A stretch of 64,000 nucleotides of DNA from Lineus longissimus (Eukaryota > Nemertea > Pilidiophora > Heteronemertea > Lineidae): NCBI RefSeq assembly GCF_910592395.1, contig NC_088323.1, forward strand, positions 2,418,001-2,482,000, given 5' to 3'. This document shows, one piece after another, positions 52,401 to 64,000 of the stretch. Positions within the stretch are counted from its first letter, which is position 1, and every line of letters begins with the position of its first letter. The notes under the pieces are model-generated. The model ran no database searches. It saw only the letters and a list, made by a program, of their open reading frames with translations, and was not told the DNA's origin. A program made the position numbers and the translations under genes.

Positions 52401-55400
52401 CAAGTTCATTCTTCCTAACGTTATTTCAGTCTACAAATCTCGACGGTACCCGATGTGATGGACGCTCCTTTGAAAGGAAGAGTCGGTTGGTAAACACGCT
52501 ACATGATAGGGCTTTTTATGACACAATCTCCGTTCGACTTAGTTTCCTTTTCACAGTCAGGTATTCCTTGCCAACATCATCAACCCAAGATTGCTGTGTC
52601 CTTCTCAGTGGCCATCATTGCTCGCTTTTTTACCATTATCGCGACAGCCCCAGCGCTACTGTAACGACAATCCTTTGTAACATTGTCGGCTCACCTGCCG
52701 CGTACTGCTTTTTTCCAGCATCATCGACTCCAGGTTCTACTGTTTATCATAGCGTTTTTTTCTTCCTTGTTCGTCTGTCCTCGTTGTATTCCCAGTCACG
52801 CTTAGGAGGACAATGAAGCCACTTTCTAACTCTCAATGGCGTTACACGGATGACATTTCAGTTGTTGTGCTGTAAATATCCGTGAATAACCCCTCTCTTG
52901 GGCAGTCTGATTGATAGATAGGTCTCATTACTTTGGCTAATGATCTGAATGTGTCCTGTCTTCACCTTCTACCGCCGTTTCAGGATTGACAGGCGTCTCA
53001 GGTGAGCAAAACAGAAACTGCTTCTCTCCCTTTGACATCTAAAGCCAGCCTCTCAGCGCAGTGGGACAGCGAGTGAGCTAAGTGGCCGTTTCGACGTTAT
53101 TTACAGGACAAGTCTAAATTCTGATTTTGGGGTACGGTTGGCTACATTGACAGTGCTTTATCCTTCACTGAAGGAAAATAGACAAAGTGTACGTCGTTCA
53201 TATACAGTTGATTATAAATCCACAATCATTCTATGAGGGTGAGTCTGACGGAATTGCGTGTCGGGTGCCCACGGGCCTCCATGGAATTGGTTGATTAGAG
53301 AGAGCGTGGAAAGGGTAGTTGACCCAAATTATTTAGATAGCTGCAATTGCCTAAGGCGTTTGTACAACATTTGTTAGGCAGATTACGTTTGTATTGGTAT
53401 CACTGGCCGCGAGTGAATACGGTTCAGATGTGAGCTTGGCAGGCATAGGGTGCAGGGTCAGGATACACACGTGATAGTTGATGGTTTCACGATGCTCTAG
53501 CTGCCCAATATTCACTTTATCCCTGTGGTTTGTTGCCTTTGATATCCCTGTATATTAAAGTAACCGATATGCCTGTTGTCTTGGGGAATAAATGTACTGA
53601 CTGAAGACAGACGCAGATATTGGTATTCTTGCTTTGTTCTTTTGGGCAGGATTGGTAGTCCATTGGGAAGACAAAACGACGAAAACATCTTGTCTACCCC
53701 CAGTCTTTCTACCTGGACTACTATGTCGAATGAAATGCGAAAAAAGACAGGAGAAAATAAAAACGCAACGTTTCGAAGATAAACGCGCGATGATGCGTAG
53801 GAAGCGATATCTTGTTGAACTGAAAACATTTTGAACAAGTCCCCAGGTCCTAATATCATGTATCAAATACTTCAAATCGTTCGATCCTCTGTTTGGTAAT
53901 ATTATTTGACATAGAATATTTTTAATGAAATAATCGTTTACGATGTAAGCTATAAAAGAAAATACAGCGGACACAACCATAGGAGTTGGTGACATTTCCT
54001 TGCATGCTCATTGCTGACACCAAACATTGTCTCGTTTAGCCTAATTGACGGATACGAAAGGTTAATCACTATTACATTGTGACCCTGGATCTGCTAATTG
54101 ATTGATGAGTGGTAGCTTTGATCGATCATGTCACGTGATACATAGGGACTTATTGGAAACGCGTCTGATTGATTAATTGGTTTTGGTGATGAGCCATTTT
54201 TGTGTCTGCATATGATTGCACGCGTAAAGCGAAGGTGTAATAGCGGCAAGGGTTGAGAATATACCATGTCGATCAAGCTATTATTTATTTCTCAATAGAA
54301 GTTGCAAAATGTTTCGACGTGCTTTGATGTTTTCTCCCAATAGCTGCGGGGCTCTCACTGCATGCTGAAACACAAAAGCTTTCCATGTCCGGGGTTCTAT
54401 ACGTCTCGGGTTATGCATGTATGTGTCCCTGTGTAGATAAGTTGGGTAATTTCATATTGATTGATTGATTGATACATGTAGGTTGATTATCGTCATGCTA
54501 TAATGGACGTCTGTATTGGCAGGGTAAATGTCTTTCGAGCCTCGCGGATATGGACACATTGTGTACATGTATATCTTCCATACCATCTCATCGTCACGCC
54601 GCCGATCCCAACGGATCTCTGCATACTAAAGTAACACGAGCTCGCCTATTTCGCAGACAACATACATGGCAACAGCTTCTAACAATGAATTGTAACACGA
54701 GTTCCTTTTGAAGTATAGAAATACTTGGGCATCTCTCGCACGTTGTAACAGCAATCACACTTCACAAGTTTTGACATTTAAATCTTACACCTTACACTGT
54801 TTTTCTCACCTTACACTGTTTTTCTCGTTGGCAAGTATCTTACTTCCATGTGTTATAGTTTGTATGTCATATTGTGTGAAAAAGAAAGTGCTAAAGTCAT
54901 TACTAGACACTTAAAATCACTACTAGATACTTAAAGTAACTATACTAGAGACTTTCTATGACGATTCTTCTTCTTCCTTTCTTTAATTCTTCTGTTAATC
55001 AGTCAACAGGATAATTTCAAAGAATGCGCCGACCCATTCAATTCAGCAGGAATGGACGTGAATAATGACTGGAAGTAAACCTACCATCATTTAGCTTAGT
55101 AATCTTAATAACACCATACCCTTGAATACAATGAGCTTGCGTCGGTCATTTAAAGCTGATTACGACATAACTATTCAGCCAAATTGTGCATACTGTCGAG
55201 TCCACGTAATATAACGTAGTGCATGTATTGAATGTTAGTTGCTAGCGAGACGGCAAGCCGAGCACATCCTTTCTGTGGTAGTCCCTATGCGTTCGTGCCC
55301 GGCCTGCTGTGTACACGAATTTCCGAATTTTGTAACTGGTGAATCTTAGCGATATATTGAACATAATTGCTCGGTCTGGTGAATTGTAAATGATCTCACA

Positions 55401-58400
55401 CAGACCACATACTTTTTACTTCGTCGGTAAGGGTTACGAAACGTGCATTTGTATCAGTCCGTCATTGGAGTCGAGCAATAAGGCACGTTATGCTGTCTGG
55501 CTACCGAGCTTGTAATGCCGTGTCTTTCTTCAATTTCCGATAGAATTTCTCGTTTTACATTGGATTACTCGGGTCTCCGTGCTATAGACATTCACAGAAG
55601 GCTTATGTCGCATTTAGAACTCGTATGTCAGAATCTGTTGTATATCTACGAAAGCCCAGAAGGCTTATTCAATTTTCAAAACTCAAAATTCGAAATATTC
55701 GACAAATTTTGAACTATGCTCTTCTTTGACTTCAAAATTCAAAATTCGCGTGCGCATAAACGTCTTTTGATAAAAAAAGAGAACGACTTACTATAATACT
55801 TGTTGAGGTTGATAAAGCAAGACTGACTGAAAGTATCATATTTCATTGGTCCATTGTCTTTCTGACAATTCACACCTGGTACGATGGGATCTGACCACTG
55901 GGCGAGATCTACTATTACTGTTTACCTCAGGGTAATGCGAAGACTCGTGCCCATACCCTTCTTCTTCACAACCACTGTAGCACCGGACGAGCCACAAATC
56001 CTTAGATGCGAAGCAATACTGAGCTACATCAGCTTCGACTATTTAAGTCCTAACCGCACCATGGTCACCAGGTTGATATCAGCCAAGCCTTAATGTGGTT
56101 TGATGGATCTGTCACAATGTAGCCTCGTTATTAGCTTTTGCCAATTAAGCTTTGCATGGCGTGCGCATAAACATATTCTCATAAACCGAATGTTTTTAGG
56201 GTTGTTTTGCCAGTTACTAGCAAAAATCCATGATGCTAGGATATATATTTTTGGAAGTAGTCCAGACATTCGATAAGGTCAAGTCTGGTGTAATCTAGCG
56301 GGAGTGTATCATAACAATTCACGTGTTGGAAATGCGTCATTCACAATTGTACACACTAGCTTGAACAACCAGGAGATATCAATGATTGTGTTCCTCCATT
56401 TCCCTTTTTTTCCAAAGGGCAAAAACACAACTAATAAATAACAATGAGTCTTTTGTATAGCGCAATTCTGTAAAAGTTAGCCCACGCTTAAAAACAAAAA
56501 CATCCATCTAGACGTTTACATAGTATGATATCTATAATTAGTTGTTTGATAATCAATGATTCTCAGCGTCTGCGAGTGTGAGAGGTTAATTATCTCTTTA
56601 CTCAAATCTATTACCGCATGCTTAGAAGCTATCTATAAGAACAATCATGTCATATATAACAGTTTATATAATCGGGTACTTGACTCTCTCCTCAATGCTA
56701 ATATTTACGTGACGATGTTGCTGACAGGACACTTATTTCATGTCGCCTATTTGCTCACGAGGGCGCAAGAAACAATCCCATTGACACGATTCCAAATCGA
56801 TTCGTCTTGAAGAAGATACTCTACTGGAATTGTTTAGGCATACGTGATAAATATTCCTCTTGGCTTCCTGATTGCAGAAAAAAGGAGATCCGTATAACCG
56901 AATGGGTGACATCAGTAGCTCCTTTTCTCTAGACAGTTTTGCCGTTTGAATTATCGACCTATACCATTATACGGGCATGATGAGTGCGTTTGGTTATGAC
57001 AGATCACTCAATTGCCGAGTTGAATAACTGAGATGAACTATTGAGAGCGAGTTTTCTCTTCTTAGTATTTGCATGCCCAAAGGGCTCTTGTCGTCGGTGG
57101 CTTGGATGCAGCGGAATCCATATAGAGTGGGGGTGTGAATACGTGGGAGGTTATCGTGATTTTGTAACTCGAGTTTTAAGAACAAAAACGTGTATTGGAT
57201 GGACACATTCTCATACCGAGTGCCACTGCTTGCTCTCTTGTGTACAGTACTCGCAACGAATGACACTTTAACGCTATTACATACCACCATGAGTGTGATT
57301 GATATTGCCAGACCACTCAATGGATGAGGTGAGAATTAAGGAGTTTGCTTGCCGGCTGGGTTCCTGATGTATGAACGAAGGCCTTCTTCTTTCGGTCGAA
57401 AATAAAACGCCCTAGAATATGTCCCTTATTCATTTCAGCTTGATTCTCCATCCACTTATATTCGTCTAAATTCAGAGGTAATTTCCATTGGATTCAATTT
57501 CACAGTCGACTGTTCACATCGACATTTCAAGTTTGGTTTTGATATGAGACAACCCATTGTTCGCGGAGGAATGGTTATAGATTTCCACTAAATTGGCCAT
57601 TATTTAGATTGAACTCGGATTGAGAGATAGAAGTTCTCATCTGGCTGCCTCAGGCCACAAGTAATCCATTTTATAGAATTTCCTGTATAGAAATTAAGTG
57701 CCCGTTCCAAATGTATCACTCGCTGGTAGAAATAGCAATAAGCTATTGTTGGATATTCCTATACATATACTTGAAAACATAACTAAAATTATCCTCGCTT
57801 TTTTCTTACTCTGCAGGAAATTATCAATCAATTGAAATTCATTTAGATCAAAGCATGGTAAAAAGTAGGACTGGGCAGAATGTAACACCATGAAAAATGG
57901 TATCAAACCATTACATATTATAAGCAAGATTCGTCGGTTTGAAGCTGACCTACTAATTTGATCAGAAATCTATATGTTTTCAAATCTGCCAGAACCGATA
58001 TGTTGCACCTTCTCTGTCCCGATCAGACAGTTGTTATAGCCTTAAGGATAACAAGTCATCTTCGAATAAGCCTCGGGGGAACTGAAGCGAAATGACAATA
58101 ACACTTAGCATTGCCTGTCTTCAGCAGAAGGTGGCTTCTTCTCCTGACATTAGCTACATACATGCGTTACATCGTTACTTCGCAATGAGTGGTAATGACG
58201 TCATCACAAAACTAATGATATTTGGTAATATGTCAGCTATTCCATGTAAGGGTCCCTTCAAGCTGAGGCAAATAACTAATAACTGCAAAAGGATATGGAC
58301 AGGTTTACGCCGGGAAAACGTAACGAATGTATTACATCGTTCATGATTCCAAGAGTATCTCTTAAACGTACGAACGTGTAAAGAAGCTAATCCATCTACG

Positions 58401-59343
58401 TGCATATATCATGGCAGCATCGTATTTTTCGGTGATCGTCAAAGCTTTGTTCGCTATCTCGCAGCCTGTTAAGAACAAGTCCTTAAGCCATGGCTTACAC
58501 GTTGTATGCTGCCTATTCATGATCTGTAATCACTACATTGATAACATTTTCAATAAAACATCGGAAAATGCCCCATCGGTTTCGGATGACAATATGCCCG
58601 CCTACATGAGTGATACATCTTTATTTTCATTGAGAATCTCAGCAGCGGACTTGTTGTTTTTCAATGCATGAACGAGATGCTACTCATCACATATACAAAA
58701 CACGCTGTTCTTCTTTAACACGTATCGCCAGTATCTATATCGCAGTAACAGTTGCTTTACCGTTGACGTTGCACTGTGATTTTAAGGTCTTGATACCGAA
58801 CTAGACATAACAGACACACGCATTCATATTTCATTAATCAATTCGTTTGTTTCAACACGTACGATATCATCTGTATTATTGATCTGCGATTCTCCCATTT
58901 CTCTGATATCTGTCAACGGTATACTGTCACACGTACGATACCATTTGCAGGTTATTAGCCTTTTGAGGTTACAGATCATTTCAGAAAACACATTGACAGT
59001 TATTCTTGCGATGAAAATGTCCAGGTGAATTTTGTATTGTATCGGAACATTCGCAATAATTATTTTTTCAAATCTAACAGAAGATCTAATGAATATCGAT
59101 GTTTTGTAATCCAAAGACTTAACAGAAAGTGTTTACCTTTCAACTTTGATTGGCCTACTTGGGTAGCATATCATTCCACACGCATGAGATGATAAGATAT
59201 AACACGAGATGATGTTTTCTTTTATGAAGTGTTTCTATAAATTTCATTGCATAGTCAACGTTTGGAATTTTTCAAGGCTGAAAATGCTATTAAGATTCTT
59301 TTATTAAAGATCTTCTACATTTTCGTGTACATGTACATGTACA

Positions 59344-59752
59344 ATATTCACAAGATTCTTTTAAGTTTCTAAGCAATGATTGTTATGGCAAAACTGGCTA
59401 AAATTCGCAAGCAATAACGTCCATAGAACGTCACGCTTCGCCAGCAAAATTATTAGATATTAGAAATTAAAAAATAGTGTGGCAGCACCTAGTGGTGGGT
59501 AGACACATTAGCCTCCCGGCCACCTAAATCCCACGACCATCTTGCCCCTTTAATGGACCGGCCTTCTTATCATTTTCATATTCACCATGCATTTTAGAAT
59601 GCATGGTGCACTAGACAATGATAATTTTGCTGACGAAGCGTGACGTTTATAGAGGTACATGTACATGTAATTGCTTGCGAATTTTAGCCGGTTTTGCCAT
59701 AACAATCCTTGCTAAGAAACTTACAAGAATCTTGTGAAGATCTTGTGAATAT
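59344..59752. mobile_element. Foldback element with arms of about 110 bases
   Basis: The left arm (about 59344-59455) and right arm (about 59620-59752) are imperfect reverse complements. Matching words include ATATTCACAAGATTCTT / AAGATCTTGTGAATAT, TTGTTATGGCAAAACTGGCT / AGCCGGTTTTGCCATAACAA and CGTCACGCTTCG / CGAAGCGTGACG. The centre holds a copy of the dispersed AAATCCCACGACCATC motif and a small perfect hairpin, CACCATGCATTTTAGAATGC onward at 59581-59607. No transposase ORF. Confidence 0.7.
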
Positions 59753-60375
59753 CTTCAGCTCTGTGTGACAGTGCATGGTGTCTTGTCGAACATCTCACAT
59801 CTAATTGGCCATTCCATAGATTTGTGCCCGGAGCTATCACAACGATGGAAATCTATGCAGTTAATTGATGCACTTGCTATCATATCGTATTCAATATTGA
59901 ACGTGTGGTTTTGAGAGAAGTACGGTGAGAAATAATGAGAAGAGTTATGGAATGTCAGGCTCCGCTGGCGTGAAGGACGAAAACCAACCATCAGACCAAA
60001 CCGATGCGAGTATGCCTGGAGAAGTGTCAGCGTTTTGACATCTTTTCCATGCAGTTGCGTTCGTCGGGGTATCTTCGTTGTAGTCTTGATTCTAAGACCC
60101 ATTCATTATAAGACGCATTAAGATGCATTATCTCGCTCTTGTGCTATGATTGTGCGATATTGTTCGTATATTGGAGCAGTGCTTGAAAATCATCCCCAAT
60201 TTGCCAAATGACGGTTGATTGTACGTGACACAAGAGTGTGCCATCGGTATCTCAATTCAACTAATGAGGGAGTCTTATTGGTTGGCGGTAAGTGCAGGCA
60301 GTCAAAGGAACACACAGTGTATTTATTCGATAAGATTGGTGAACATATTTCAAGAGAACGACATACCTCCGCAGT

Positions 60376-60549
60376 TCACCTTGAGGAATTGAGACTCTGC
60401 GACTTCTTCTTGATGGAGGTTGACCTCGGTCCACCTTTCACCTTTACCGCTTGAAGAGAAATGCCACTGGCCTTCGCTGCTTCTTTGAGCCTCCGCCGCT
60501 TCGACAAGCTTCCATCACCGTCTGGCTTCTGACTTTCCGATCCCATCAT
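60376..60549 (-). CDS. Short basic ORF (57 residues), unassigned
   Basis: Starts MMGSESQKPDGDGSLSKRRR and continues with Lys/Arg-rich sequence to KKKSQSLNSSR. An upstream stretch in the same frame (MVELIDVEILKRNEEMNRRM, then APRRWWTIE) is separated from it by one TGA. The two may be parts of one decayed gene, for example a transposon relic. A nuclear role is suggested only by the basic clusters. No family recognised. Confidence 0.25.
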   Translation of the reverse strand: MMGSESQKPDGDGSLSKRRRLKEAAKASGISLQAVKVKGGPRSTSIKKKSQSLNSSR

Positions 60550-63500
60550 CTGTCCTCACTCAATCGTCCACCATCTCCTCGGCGCCATCCGCCTATTCAT
60601 CTCTTCGTTTCTCTTCAATATTTCAACATCGATCAGTTCAACCATGATTGCTCGATGTACTTTCTTTGGAACTGTTGTTCTCCAAAGAGCAAGTTCGTTC
60701 TAGGCATCAGTCGGACGGCGGTCAAATTTGGACGGTCTGTCTGGACGTGCTTTACACGATCCACACAATCTATGCTTCCATGTTACCGGATGATTTTCAC
60801 ATCCTCAGATTTGATATTTTGACATGTTGACACACAGCTGATTTCCGGCGTCACTACGACTCTGCGGTCAGAGAGTTAGCTGTCAGAGTTAGCCATGCCC
60901 GTCGGTAGTTTCGTGTCCTGGTCCCAGAAATTGGCCGCTATCTTAAAAACTCTAACCAACTCAAAAGGAAGTGTGCTGTTCAATATGATTCGTTTGAAAA
61001 GCGATGTATATCGTTGATAGCCCGTGTCTGGTCATTTGTAAGTGGTTTATTGCCACCGTAAATATTTAGGACTGACTCGAAGCCTTGAATAGTTCAATGC
61101 GAACGCATGCAGCATTGCTCACAATCTAACAAGCAGCAACTTCCTCGCCTTGAAAAGCTGCCGGTGAAGCATGACTAACATCTCTGCCTCCTACTTCATG
61201 TTTATCGTGTTTATGCCTCTCCTGGTGGTCAATATCCCCAACCTTACTTACAGTAAACAAACACCTTGATGGAGCAGGCCTGACCTTAGGCAGCTGCCTG
61301 TATATACAATCACTATCAGAAGTTAGTGTCCATATTACATCGAGCATTCCTTAAAATATCATGGGATGAGATATCACGATGTTCAATATATAATGCTAGC
61401 CTGACGATTGGATCACAATTGGCTTTAAAATAAAACATTATGGCCGGCACCATAAAGAAGCTAAAGAAGCTAATACTATTCGGAAAGTTACTTTTGACTG
61501 CAACAGGAGGCAATAACCTGTGTTCCTAGTAAGACGAGCTACCATCCGTGAGTCATCACTTCGCAAGGCGTCAGCATGCAAGTTCTTCACATTAACAATG
61601 ATTAACCATGATACGCTAACTTTTTTGAAAGCGTTGAATCTGCCGCTGGCTGGGCAAGGCTAGCATAAAGTGCAGCAATGTACCTTTGCTTTTCCAGAGC
61701 TATTGAACTGCTTGAAAAATACTTTTATGTCGGAGCGTACTTGTACATACACGACTATACCTAATGTTTACTAGGTAACTCGTATGGTTTCAGAAATCGA
61801 TCAAGTTCAAACGAGGCTTTTTTCTAGCTCTTGGCAAATATTTAGTTATTGGTAATCGATGGAAGATCCGCCTTTGCTAACGCCACACAGATACCTGTTT
61901 CCGTGAAGGCTCAAGGTTAATCAACCTTTGAGGTCGTGTTGAGTTGGAAGAAATGATATGACGGAATCACAACAACTTGCATCTATAACCCTCCTCGCGA
62001 TGCGTATCTTGGCATTTCGAGATGTTTCGACAATGCCCTTGGCTAGTTCTCTGGTTGACCGTTACCTTTTGGTCGCTCGGATATAACTGGAACTACACCT
62101 TTCATCAACGGACCGGAATGCAATCATTACCTAGCCTATCCATTGATATCCAATAAAATGGCTTAGCAGCTGTCCTTTCATAACAACAGACGCATGATTT
62201 GAAGAGGGTGAGGCAAGGGGACATCGATTGTTGTTGGAGCATGGCCATCATATTCAGTAGTAGGTCGGATAAAGGTCATTTTCAGAAGGATTTGGAAATT
62301 AGATTCTCTTCCAACTAAAAAAAAAATTCTCAGTATGCATAGCACGGATATCGAACACCCAAGAGCGCAGACAACGACGCGTAGCATCAATAGATAAAGC
62401 CTAAATGTCCTCAATATTCATAGCAACAATTCAGGTTGGTCATTATCTTGTTAGCCGATAAAACTATTCTGCAGCGTTGTCCCCAAAGGCCAGAGACATT
62501 TAAAGCGGATTGATGATCGGAAACTGACGGCGACCTGAAGCCCAAACACTATTTGTAAGAGTGCGTTGTTATCCTTTACGAAATCCGTGATGTGAGACCA
62601 AGCTCTCCGCCTACCGCGAGTACCTGGTGTATTATCATTTTCTTTCCACCACCAGGCACTGATGGTCTGAAGCCGTATACATACCGAAAGCTATGCATTG
62701 TATACTATCCCTATCATTTTCCCAATTTACTTGTCTACGGCTGATGTAGAAGAACCGATGTTTTGCAAAAAAGTTGGAAGTCACAATTCTATACTTCAGG
62801 TAGTGTAAAACTGCCAGAGGTTGCGCGTTCCAAACGGACATACTGCTGCATTTGCACTGTGACATAGTTTAGCGTAACGTTCCAAATCTTCACTACTCGC
62901 AACGCCACATGCAAGTACATGTAATAATTGTCAGTTTCTTCCACAACACTCCTTAACTATTTTGTACCTCCTTCAATTTACTCGAAGTTCAATCCAGGTT
63001 GAGTAGGTTAGATGATAACGTGAAGAAGTCCACTTATTCCGAAGCTAATATGATAAAGAAAATCAAGTTAGCATTACACCATTTATGTTTTTATCACGAT
63101 TGACAGAATAGTATACGGTTTCTGCAGGATAAGTACTGTGCATTTACCAAACAGCTTAGCCTGAGCCCAACTCCAAGGAACATCAGTTGTCTGCCTGTTA
63201 CTCCCCTTGTGTCGACTCATTCTCGTGGTACTCTCCACAATAAATAGATTTTGCGAGCTTGGGTGAGATCAATGTTGGCCTGATTGGATTCTCCTGGCAA
63301 TGTGTCTCATGGCTTGGGTGACCATTTGCATCTTGGCTTTATCGGTAGCCTCTTCGTTTAGCATCAGCGCAGATTGGTAAAGGTAGTCTGACAACGGCCC
63401 CTCAAACTACGACACGTGATCTACAACACAAATAGAAATCGAAAACCAAATAAGACATGAAACTGCAAAGTAATCCAGCACAGCACGGAGGTCCCTGGGG

Positions 63501-64000
63501 AAACAGTCCCGCGCCATTAAAATATCGGTGACGTCATTGTAATATACACAAATAGAAAGGTATGTAATATCATCTATATTGGGTATCGGGTTTGGAAAAA
63601 GGCTTTCGCGATGTTGTAGTCTCTATTTTGAAATGAAAGTTCTAAAGATAGCTAAAGGTGTATCATATTTTAAGTTCATTTTCCGTTATGGGGCTTTTTC
63701 GTATTGGAAATTCTCGCTGTCGCGCGAGTTATTTTCATATTTCTGAATAACATTGCTTTGGCTGTCCCGTTATAGCAAAAAACTAAAACTATCCTATTCA
63801 CTTTAACATGAAGGATGAAGGCCAGATGCCTTCAAAAGTTTATCCGCCATGTTGCATTATTATATTTTGATTACTTCTAGTATGATTTAAATACCCCGTA
63901 CCACTAATTGGCCATCTATATTGTGTTTTTTTGGAAACACGCTGGGTGTGGCTATCTACGTGTTAAGGTAGCGAATGTGCAGTGGATAATTGCTTCCGGG

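Larger units (their letters stand above)
43458..64000. other. Probable first intron of the adenylate cyclase gene
   Basis: No cyclase exon could be recognised in the remaining 20.5 kb, so this is read as intron 1 continuing past the window. It is AT-rich with many short open frames of no known family. Recognisable items are a TTG microsatellite near 43845, a duplicated 39-base unit near 49414-49490, a duplicated 19-base CACCTTACACTGTTTTTCT near 54789-54827, an ATTG microsatellite near 54465, and the foldback element at 59344-59752. Two unassigned minus-strand ORFs are listed separately. Confidence 0.5.

Overview
This is animal nuclear DNA. Its genes are split by GT-AG introns with conserved phases, one intron is a U12-type AT-AC intron, and there are SINE-like, MITE-like and LINE fragments, TATA and CGCG promoters, and no operons. 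The compact introns and the frequent TAGGCCTA and ACATGTAC words suggest a marine invertebrate (deuterostome or lophotrochozoan). I cannot name the species.

Layout. 1-168 (+) is the 3' end of an unidentified gene. 3541-10952 (-) is a complete cullin-2 gene of 19 coding exons; they add up to exactly 745 codons plus stop. Its non-coding first exon and a TCTCGCGAGA promoter lie near 11630-11795. 11.8-13.6 kb is repeat-rich: a 21-bp triple repeat, a tRNA-like element and a near-perfect 248-bp hairpin. 13.6-16.0 kb (+) holds a TATA/E-box promoter and a paraxis/scleraxis-type bHLH gene. 16387-20616 (-) is a small five-exon gene for a single laminin-G domain, convergent with the bHLH gene. 22797-31571 (-) is a nine-exon transmembrane mucin of about 1,778 residues: signal sequence, Ser/Thr-rich region with 43-residue repeats, SEA-like region, EGF module, transmembrane helix and serine-rich tail. 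32.5-33.0 kb is a dead LINE reverse transcriptase fragment. 33633-35078 (+) is an intronless gene of the DUF917 / S-Me-THD family, best known from microbes, with its own TATA box and poly(A) signal and a 53-bp tandem array just beyond. 35.9-42.6 kb has no recognisable gene. 42822-43457 (+) is the first coding exon of an ADCY1-type adenylate cyclase. The last 20 kb is probably its first intron and contains a large foldback element and some unassigned ORFs.

The genes are functionally unrelated: ubiquitin ligase scaffold, mesoderm transcription factor, extracellular matrix and mucin proteins, a possible transferred enzyme and cAMP signalling. Exon borders were chosen by hand from splice sites, phase closure and family knowledge. 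No searches were run.
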